NCBI RefSeq assembly: GCF_024137025.1
Contig: NZ_JAMYJR010000019.1
Location: 1-64,000, forward strand
Reading direction: 5' to 3'
Source: Paractinoplanes aksuensis
GTDB taxonomy: Bacteria; Actinomycetota; Actinomycetes; Mycobacteriales; Micromonosporaceae
Length of the DNA stretch: 64,000 nt
The position numbers were made by a program, and so were the translations under genes. Below are positions 57,494 to 64,000 of the stretch, piece by piece (positions within the stretch are counted from its first letter, which is position 1; each line of letters opens with the position of its first letter). The notes below the pieces were generated by a model. That model was given only the letters and a program-made list of their open reading frames with translations. It was not told the DNA's origin and did no database searches.

Positions 57494-58285
57494 GTGACCG
57501 ATCCGACGCCCGTGCGGCTTCCCCCAGCCATGGTCAAAAGGGCACGCGAGTTCGCGGGGGTGCCGGCGCCGGTGCGCGACGCGGCCACCGTCGTGCTTCT
57601 GCGCCCAGCGGGCGTTTCCTTCGAGCTGTACGTGTTGAAGCGCGCGACGACGATGGCCTTCGGCGGCCTGTACGCCTTCCCGGGCGGCGGCGTCGACCCG
57701 ACCGACCGCCCCGAGACGCTGCGCACCGACTGGCCCACCCGTCTCGGTGTGCCCGCCGAGCGCGCCCACGCGGTGGTCGGCGCCGCCGTGCGCGAGCTCT
57801 TCGAAGAGACCGGCGTGCTGCTGGCCGGCCCGGTCGAGCAGCCCGACCGCACCCTGCACGACGTGGGCACCGCCGACTGGGAGGCCGACCGGGCGGCCGT
57901 CGCCGCGCGCGAGCTGACCCTGACCGAGCTGCTGCGCCGCCGCGGGTTGCGGCTGCGCGACGACCTGCTGTTCCCGTGGGCCCGCTGGATCACCCCGGAG
58001 TTCGAGCCCAAGCGGTACGACACCTGGTTCTTCGTCTCGCTGCTGCCCGAGGGGCAGGCCGCCCGGGACGTCTCGGGCGAGGCCACGGAGGCGACCTGGA
58101 TCGGCCCGGGCACGCCGACCGGCCTGGCCATGCTGCCGCCGACCCGGCAGACGGTGAATTCCCTCTCGGCGTACGGGGAAATGGCGCAAGTGATCGCGGC
58201 CGCGAGCCGCCGCGACGCCGCAACGCCGGTGATGCCTCGCGTCGAACTCACCGACGACGGCGGCGCCCTGCTGCACCTGTCGTAG
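57494..58285 (+). CDS. NUDIX hydrolase
   Basis: The GTG at 57494 follows GGAGG (57480-57484) and gives 263 residues. The NUDIX box has GGGVDPTDRPE followed by AAVRELFEETGVLL (about 96-109), and the core REL-EETG residues are intact. A longer C-terminal part (about 150-260) includes YDTWFFVSLLPEG. The size suits a nucleoside diphosphate-X hydrolase or a CoA pyrophosphatase-type member. The substrate is unknown. Confidence 0.92.
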   Translation: MTDPTPVRLPPAMVKRAREFAGVPAPVRDAATVVLLRPAGVSFELYVLKRATTMAFGGLYAFPGGGVDPTDRPETLRTDWPTRLGVPAERAHAVVGAAVRELFEETGVLLAGPVEQPDRTLHDVGTADWEADRAAVAARELTLTELLRRRGLRLRDDLLFPWARWITPEFEPKRYDTWFFVSLLPEGQAARDVSGEATEATWIGPGTPTGLAMLPPTRQTVNSLSAYGEMAQVIAAASRRDAATPVMPRVELTDDGGALLHLS

Positions 58286-58315
58286 GTGCGGCAAGGCGCC
58301 GTCCAACGTGCCTAC

Positions 58316-58336
58316 CCCGCCCGACCAGGGGGCGGG
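58316..58336 (+). terminator. short GC-rich hairpin after the NUDIX gene
   Basis: A 7-bp stem (58316-58322 with 58330-58336) with a 7-base loop lies 31 bp after the stop, between the convergent NUDIX and pstB genes. No T-run is visible. The 125-bp gap shows nothing else except a single DnaA-box-like 9-mer. Confidence 0.4.
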
Positions 58337-58410
58337 CCCGAGACTACGCGCCGGGTGGGACCGAAAACGGGTTATCCACAGGCCGGCCGACGTGATCCCG
58401 CGGACATTCG

Positions 58411-59187
<777 letters not shown>

Positions 59188-59197
59188 GGGGTTACCT

Positions 59198-60283
59198 CTA
59201 CTTCGACAGACTGTTGCGACGGGCGAGCAGCTTGGCGGCGACGGTCAGGATCAGCACGATCGCGACCAGGGTCAGCGCGGCCGTCCAGGCCCGCGCCGGG
59301 GCGTACCGCGAGGCGTCACCGGCCTGCTGGTACACGAAGAGCGACAGGGACTGCTGACCGCCGGCGAACGGGTCGAAGTTGATCGCCGCGGCGCCACCGG
59401 CCACGAGCAGCACGGGGGCCGTCTCGCCGGCTGCGCGGGCGACCGCGAGCATGACGCCGGTGACGATGCCGGGCAGGGCCGTGGGGATCACGACCTTGAG
59501 GATCGTCTTCCACTGCGGTACGCCGAGCGCGTACGCACCTTCGCGCAGCGGACCCGGGACCAGTCGCAACATCTCTTCCGTGGAGCGCACGATCGTCGGC
59601 AGCATCAGCACGGTCAGCGCCAGCGAGGCCGCGAAACCGGAGAACCGAGGCGTCCCGTTGTTGAACCACGGGCTGACGATCAGCACCCAGAACGAGAGGA
59701 CGAACAGACCGGCCACGATGGACGGGATACCGGTCATGACGTCGACGAAGAAGCGTACGGTCGTGGCGAACTTGCCCCGGCCGTACTCGACCAGGTAGAT
59801 CGCGCCGAGCACGCCCAGCGGCACGGCCATGAGCGTGGCGATGCCGACCTGCTCCAGGGTGCCGATGATGGCGTGGTAGGCACCACCGTTGGGGTCGCGG
59901 GCGCCGATGTTGTTCATCGACGAGCCGAAGAAGTCACCGTCGAGACGGTCGACGCCCTTGGAGACCAGCGTCCACACCACTGAGGCGAGCGGCAGGATCG
60001 CCAGCACGCAGGCTGAGTAGATGAGTGCCTTCCACATGCGGTCGCGGGCGGCCCGCCGGCCCTCGATCCGACCGGCCACGATCTGCAGGCCGACCAGGTA
60101 GAAGACGACGCCGAGGACGACACCGAGCACATAGTTGCCGATGCCGAAGCCATAGGCCAGGGCCAGGCCGACGACCAGCGCGCCCACGGCGATGCCGACG
60201 TTCAGTCCCGGGTGGAGCTTCTGGGACCGGATGTTGTCCGGCGTCATCACGACGTCGGAGGACTCACGTTCTAGAAGGCTCAT
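59198..60283 (-). CDS. pstA: phosphate ABC transporter permease PstA
   Basis: From the ATG at 60283 the permease has 361 residues, with about six to seven hydrophobic helices and the conserved permease loop EGAYALGVPQWKTILKVVIP (about 266-285). The N-terminal extension of about 90 residues with extra helices is common in actinobacterial PstA. It overlaps pstC by 4 bp. Confidence 0.95.
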   Translation of the reverse strand: MSLLERESSDVVMTPDNIRSQKLHPGLNVGIAVGALVVGLALAYGFGIGNYVLGVVLGVVFYLVGLQIVAGRIEGRRAARDRMWKALIYSACVLAILPLASVVWTLVSKGVDRLDGDFFGSSMNNIGARDPNGGAYHAIIGTLEQVGIATLMAVPLGVLGAIYLVEYGRGKFATTVRFFVDVMTGIPSIVAGLFVLSFWVLIVSPWFNNGTPRFSGFAASLALTVLMLPTIVRSTEEMLRLVPGPLREGAYALGVPQWKTILKVVIPTALPGIVTGVMLAVARAAGETAPVLLVAGGAAAINFDPFAGGQQSLSLFVYQQAGDASRYAPARAWTAALTLVAIVLILTVAAKLLARRNSLSK

Positions 60284-61350
60284 GCCGCACTGTCCCGGAA
60301 CTCGCGCCGACGGTAGATGATCGCCCGCGCCGCCATGTTGACCACGAGGGTGATCGCGAAGAGCACGAGGCCGGATGCGATCAGGGCGCCACGGCCCGTC
60401 TCGTTGGCCTCGCCGAAGGAGTTGGCGATGTTGGCGGCGATGGAGTTGCCGCCGTTCTCGATGATGTTGAACGAGATGTTGAAGACGACGCCGAGGGTCA
60501 GGGCCAGGGCGATCGTCTCGCCGAGGGCACGGCCGAGGCCGAGCATCACGGCGGCGATCACACCGGGCTTGCCGTAGGGCAGAACCGCGGTGCGGACCAT
60601 CTCCCACTTGGTGGCGCCGAGGGCGAGCGCGGCTTCCTCGTTCATGCCCGGGGTCTGCATGAAGACCTCGCGCGACAGCGAGGTCACGATCGGCAGCACC
60701 ATGATCGCGAGGACCAGGCTGCCCAGCAGCACCGAGCGGCCGAACGGGCCGTCGCCGCCGAAGATCGGGATCCAGCTGAAGTACTCGTTGAGCCACGCCG
60801 AGAAGTTGCGGACCGGCTCCATGAAGACGTCCCGGCCCCAGAGGCCGAAGACGACACTGGGCACGGCGGCCAGCAGGTCGATCACGAACCCGAGCGGGGT
60901 GGCCAGCCGCTTGGGGGCGTAGTGCGAGAGGAACAGCGCGATGCCGAGAGCGATCGGCACCGCCACGAGCAGCGCGATGATCGAGGTCAGCACGGTGCCG
61001 AAGGCGAGGACCGCGATACCGAACTTCGGCTCGGTCTCGTTCGGGAACCACGACTTGTAGGTCAGGAAGTTCTCGGTGTTGGCGCTGAGCGCCGGCACGG
61101 CCTTGGAGATCAGGAAGACCGCGATGGCGACGATGATGACCAGCACCATCGCACCCGCCGCCACGGACAGGCCTCGGAAACCGGCCTCCATGCCGAAGCG
61201 GGTCTTCTTGGGCAGGGCGCCCCCGCCGCCGAATGGGGGTTCTTCGTAGCTCCCCGGAGCAACACCGGTGCCGGCGCCCCGGGCGTGACGTCCAGTCACA
61301 CCCAGGTCGCCGGCGGTGGCGTTGTCCGAGCCGGAGGGGTTGTCACCCAT
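60280..61350 (-). CDS. pstC: phosphate ABC transporter permease PstC
   Basis: The 356-residue permease has a long polar N-terminus (about 1-55, Gly/Pro-rich), then six membrane helices and the permease loop EEAALALGATKWEMVRTAVL (about 234-253). PstC and PstA form the membrane channel of the phosphate importer. It starts 41 bp after pstS. Confidence 0.95.
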   Translation of the reverse strand: MGDNPSGSDNATAGDLGVTGRHARGAGTGVAPGSYEEPPFGGGGALPKKTRFGMEAGFRGLSVAAGAMVLVIIVAIAVFLISKAVPALSANTENFLTYKSWFPNETEPKFGIAVLAFGTVLTSIIALLVAVPIALGIALFLSHYAPKRLATPLGFVIDLLAAVPSVVFGLWGRDVFMEPVRNFSAWLNEYFSWIPIFGGDGPFGRSVLLGSLVLAIMVLPIVTSLSREVFMQTPGMNEEAALALGATKWEMVRTAVLPYGKPGVIAAVMLGLGRALGETIALALTLGVVFNISFNIIENGGNSIAANIANSFGEANETGRGALIASGLVLFAITLVVNMAARAIIYRRREFRDSAA

Positions 61351-61391
61351 CTGCTCGCTCGCTGTCGTCTCGGAGGGATTAGTTCGTCAGG

Positions 61392-62489
61392 TCAGGAGAT
61401 CGAGGCGGCAGCGGTCTCGACCTTGGCCCGGATGGACTCCGGCAGCGGGGCGTAGCCCAGGTCGTTCAGCGCCGACTGACCGCCGGTGCTGGAGGTGTAC
61501 TTGAAGAAGGCCTGCAGCTCCTTGGCCTTCGGGCTGCCCTTCGAGCAGACGATCTCGTAGGTCACCAGGACGATCGGGTACGCGCCCGCGGTCTTGGCGG
61601 TGTAGTCGATGCTGAGCTTGAGGTCGTTGCCGGTGCCCTCGATCTTGGCGCCCTCGATGCCCTTACCGGCGGTCTCGCCGGTCAGCTCGGTGTACTCGCC
61701 CGCGCCGTTCTTGATCTTGGCCTTCTGCAGGTCGTTGTTCTCGGCGTACGAGAGCTCGACGTAGGAGATGGAGCCCGGGGTGCTCTTGACCGCGGTGGCC
61801 ACACCGTCGGACTTGGCGGCGCCCGTGCCACCCTTGGCCTTCCAGGCCTTGGCGTTGCCGTAGGTCCAGTCGGCCTCGGCGGTCTTGCTCAGGTACTTGG
61901 TGAAGTTATCGGTCGTGCCCGACTCGTCCGAGCGGTGCACGGCGGTGATGGCCTCGTCCGGGAGCTTGGCGCCGGAGTTCTGCGCCGCGATCGCCGGGTC
62001 GTTCCACTTGGTGATCTTGCTGTCGAAGATCTTGGCCAGCGTGGCCGCGTCGAGCTGGAGGCCGTCGACGCCGTCCACGTTGTAGACGACCGAGATCGGG
62101 CCGACGACCATGGGCAGGTTGAGGGCGGTGCCACCGGCGCACTTGGCGTCGGCCTGCGGCTGCTCCTCCTCCTTGAGGGCCGAGTCGGAGCCGGCGAAGT
62201 CGGCGGTGCCCGCGATGAACGCCTGGATGCCGGCGCCCGAGGCGGTGCCCTGGTAGTCCACCTTGGCGTCGGCGCACTGGGCCTGGTAGGTCTTGATCCA
62301 CTCGTCCATGGCGTTCTTCTGCGCCGACGAACCCTGAGCAGTCAGGCTGCCGGCGACACAGTTGCCGGCAGCGGCGGAGGCGTCGCCTCCGGCCGACGGC
62401 GCTTCGTTGTCCGAGCCGCACGCGGAGAGCGCGAGCGTCGCAGTCAAGGCAATGCCGGCTGCCAGGTAACCGGACCGCTGGAGCTTCAC
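61392..62489 (-). CDS. pstS: phosphate-binding lipoprotein PstS
   Basis: PstS captures extracellular phosphate. The GTG at 62489 is preferred because AAGGGA lies upstream and the product starts MKLQRSGYLAAG, like other actinobacterial PstS; an ATG at 62513 would add 8 residues. The lipobox LSAC (cleavage before Cys at about 24) is followed by a Ser/Ala-rich linker and the binding domain with QGSSAQKNAMDEWIKTYQAQ (about 52-71) and GTASGAGIQAFIAGTADFAG. Length 365 residues. Confidence 0.95.
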   Translation of the reverse strand: MKLQRSGYLAAGIALTATLALSACGSDNEAPSAGGDASAAAGNCVAGSLTAQGSSAQKNAMDEWIKTYQAQCADAKVDYQGTASGAGIQAFIAGTADFAGSDSALKEEEQPQADAKCAGGTALNLPMVVGPISVVYNVDGVDGLQLDAATLAKIFDSKITKWNDPAIAAQNSGAKLPDEAITAVHRSDESGTTDNFTKYLSKTAEADWTYGNAKAWKAKGGTGAAKSDGVATAVKSTPGSISYVELSYAENNDLQKAKIKNGAGEYTELTGETAGKGIEGAKIEGTGNDLKLSIDYTAKTAGAYPIVLVTYEIVCSKGSPKAKELQAFFKYTSSTGGQSALNDLGYAPLPESIRAKVETAAASIS

Positions 62490-62570
62490 AATTTTCCCTT
62501 CGATGGTTTGCATACCGGCGTCGCACCGGCACCACCGAAGCTAGGAGCGCGAGGTAGCCGGTTACCCGGG

Positions 62571-62592
62571 CCTAAATGAACGCGCAGTGAAC
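62571..62592 (-). promoter_or_regulatory. PHO-box-like tandem repeat upstream of pstS
   Basis: On the - strand two 11-bp units are adjacent: GTTCACTGCGC (62592-62582) and GTTCATTTAGG (62581-62571). This is the arrangement of PhoP boxes in Streptomyces (GTTCACC-type direct repeats of 11 bp). It lies 81-103 bp upstream of the pstS GTG. Phosphate-starvation control by a PhoP-type regulator is the likely meaning. Confidence 0.75.
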
Positions 62593-62769
62593 ACGTCGAC
62601 GCCTGGAGTTGGCCTTGCCCTGAGGGCGAGTTGTCCGTTGCGTGAACTGAGTGACGACAGACGGATATGTCGGATATATAGGGGCGGTGTTTACCGCCCC
62701 GAAACACGACCTTGTCCGGCTCGTGACTCGTGGGACCCGGCCGGTGTGTCCACCGACACCCACCTCGGG

Positions 62770-63651
62770 TTATGGCCGGGAGTAGTTGATGTCCGTCTTG
62801 TAAACGGCAAAGCCCAGGCGCCGGTAGAGGGCCACGGCGGCGGGGTTGGACTCGTCGACGTACAGGTTCGAGACGGTCAGGCCCTGAGCGGCCAGGTGGC
62901 TCAGGCCGGCCACGCTCAGCGCGGCCCCCAGACCCCGCCGGTGACCGGACGGGTCGACGCCCAGCACGTAGATCTCACCGATCGCCGGGTCGGCCCCGGA
63001 CGCCGGATGCACCTTGGTCCAGTGGAAGCCGAGCAGCGTGTCGTCGCCGTCGACGGCCAGCAGGAAGCCGGCCGGGTCGAACCACGGCTCCTTCTCGCGC
63101 GTCACCAGGTCGTCGAGGGTCCAGCGGCCCTGCTCGGGGTGGTGGGCGAAGGCCCGGGCGTTGACACCGAGCCAGGCCTGCTCGTCGTGGCCGGGCCGGA
63201 AGTCGCGCAGCGTGACCCCGGGCGGCAGCGGGATCCCGGGCAGGGGCTCGGTCAGCGAGCGGCGCATCTGCCACAGCACACGTTCGCGCTCGAAGCCGTT
63301 CTTTTCCGCGAAGGCCCGCGCGCCGGGCTCGTCGCCATGGGCCCAGAAGCGCAGCGGGCCGGCGCCGACCGCGGTCAGCAGGGCGGTGCCGTGCCCGTGC
63401 CGGCGGCGGGCCGGGTGCACGAACAGCTCGCCGGAGCCCGCACGCTCGAGAAAGGCGTACCCCGCCAGGTGTTCGCCGGCACAAGCCAGAAAATGCGTGT
63501 GCGCGGCAGGGTCTCCCCCACCGCGCACACGCAGCACTACATCTTCGGACAGCGGGTAGACGCCGTCGGCCTGTTCGGCGGCGGCCGCCAGCGCGAGCAC
63601 CTCGGCCGCCTCGGCGGCACTCAACCGGTCAATCGCGCGGACGGTCGTCAT
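62770..63651 (-). CDS. mshD: mycothiol synthase MshD
   Basis: MshD acetylates the Cys amino group of Cys-GlcN-Ins with acetyl-CoA in the last step of mycothiol synthesis. The 293-residue protein has two GNAT domains, the C-terminal one with the acetyl-CoA motif YVLGVDPSGHRRGLGAAL (about 227-244) and the final NPAAVALYRRLGFAVYKTDI (about 267-286). It is followed by a response-regulator gene and preceded on the other side by the pst operon, as in Mycobacterium. Confidence 0.95.
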   Translation of the reverse strand: MTTVRAIDRLSAAEAAEVLALAAAAEQADGVYPLSEDVVLRVRGGGDPAAHTHFLACAGEHLAGYAFLERAGSGELFVHPARRRHGHGTALLTAVGAGPLRFWAHGDEPGARAFAEKNGFERERVLWQMRRSLTEPLPGIPLPPGVTLRDFRPGHDEQAWLGVNARAFAHHPEQGRWTLDDLVTREKEPWFDPAGFLLAVDGDDTLLGFHWTKVHPASGADPAIGEIYVLGVDPSGHRRGLGAALSVAGLSHLAAQGLTVSNLYVDESNPAAVALYRRLGFAVYKTDINYSRP

Positions 63652-63660
63652 ACCCCGACC

Positions 63661-64000
63661 CTAGACCGGCAGCGAGACCGGCTCGTTGTCGGGCAACTGG
63701 CGGCCGGACGGCGGCACCACGAACTTGTAGCCGACTTGGCGCACGGTGCCGATCATCGACTCGTACTCAGAGCCGAGTTTGGCCCGCAGCCGGCGGACGT
63801 GCACGTCGACCGTGCGCGTGCCGCCGAAGTAGTCGTAACCCCAGACCTCGCGCAGCAGCTGGTCGCGGGTGAAGACCCGGCCCGGGTGCTGGGCCAGGAA
63901 CTTCAACAGCTCGAACTCCTTGTACGTGAGGTCGAGCGGACGGCCCTTGAGCTTCGCCGCGTACGTGTCGGGGTCGATGTTGAGCTCGCCCGCGCGGACC
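63661..64000 (-). CDS. glnR: OmpR-type regulator, probable GlnR (N-terminal part outside the window)
   Basis: Only the C-terminal winged-helix DNA-binding domain is visible, about 112 residues, and the frame continues off the right edge. The recognition region reads TYKEFELLKFLAQHPGRVFT and the wing has RTVDVHVRRLRAKLG. In Mycobacterium, GlnR (nitrogen regulation) lies directly beside mshD, and the C-terminal sequence is as I recall for that protein. The gene is tentatively glnR; the receiver domain is not visible. Confidence 0.75.
   Translation of the reverse strand, partial: VRAGELNIDPDTYAAKLKGRPLDLTYKEFELLKFLAQHPGRVFTRDQLLREVWGYDYFGGTRTVDVHVRRLRAKLGSEYESMIGTVRQVGYKFVVPPSGRQLPDNEPVSLPV

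Noticed and set aside
58372..58380. TTATCCACA, a perfect DnaA-box 9-mer
   Set aside because: It is a single copy with no dnaA, dnaN or AT-rich unwinding region nearby, so it is not evidence for a replication origin.

Overview
The window comes from a high-GC, motile, mycothiol-producing actinomycete, most likely an Actinoplanes-type member of the Micromonosporaceae. The clues are a large flagellar and chemotaxis cluster, a mycothiol synthase gene (mshD), a mycothiol-type isomerase, an hbhA neighbourhood as in other actinomycetes, and promoter and operator motifs like those described for zoospore flagellar genes of Actinoplanes missouriensis.

Positions 1-12544 (+ strand) carry filament, basal-body and export genes: fliC (cut by the left edge), fliD, fliS, a FliT-position helical protein, then flgB, flgC, fliE, fliF, fliG, fliH, fliI, and fliJ, a peptidoglycan hydrolase and fliK. 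Positions 12740-26421 (- strand) carry flgD-flgE, flbD-motA-motB-fliL, fliM-fliN-fliO-fliP-fliR-flhB and flhA with an FlhF-like gene and a small membrane protein. Positions 26542-33949 (- strand) form a tightly coupled chemotaxis operon: cheA, cheW, an unknown gene, cheB, cheR, cheY, cheX, a second cheY and a CheC/CheX-like gene. An OmpR-type regulator resembling TcrA (34039-34737) follows. At least six transcription units start with the same sigma-28/FliA-like promoter, CTCA-N16-GCCGA or close to it, so the cluster looks like one regulon. A direct repeat matching the TcrA box as I recall it lies just upstream of the flgB promoter.

Unusual points in the flagellar part: no fliQ between fliP and fliR; FliM lacks the N-terminal CheY-binding peptide although two CheY and two CheC/CheX-type proteins are present; the FlhF-like protein has lost its GTPase motifs; and the muralytic enzyme fuses an NlpC/P60 peptidase to a lytic transglycosylase.

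Positions 35091-64000 are mostly chromosomal housekeeping: a secreted CAP protein, murB, a mycothiol-dependent isomerase-like protein, a GH1 beta-glucosidase with its LacI regulator, an EI24 membrane protein, secreted proteins, the XRE-hbhA-DUF2516 group, an asparaginase, a DUF849 enzyme, ygfZ, a Fur regulator, a nitrobindin-like protein with a 34-residue membrane peptide, a DsrE protein, a DinG-type helicase, DUF402, an ECF41-like sigma factor, a PI-PLC-like protein, DUF47 plus a Pit phosphate transporter, a Gfo/Idh/MocA oxidoreductase, a NUDIX hydrolase, pstSCAB with a PHO-box-like repeat, mshD, and a glnR-like regulator cut by the right edge. I saw no tRNA, rRNA, CRISPR array, transposase or prophage genes.
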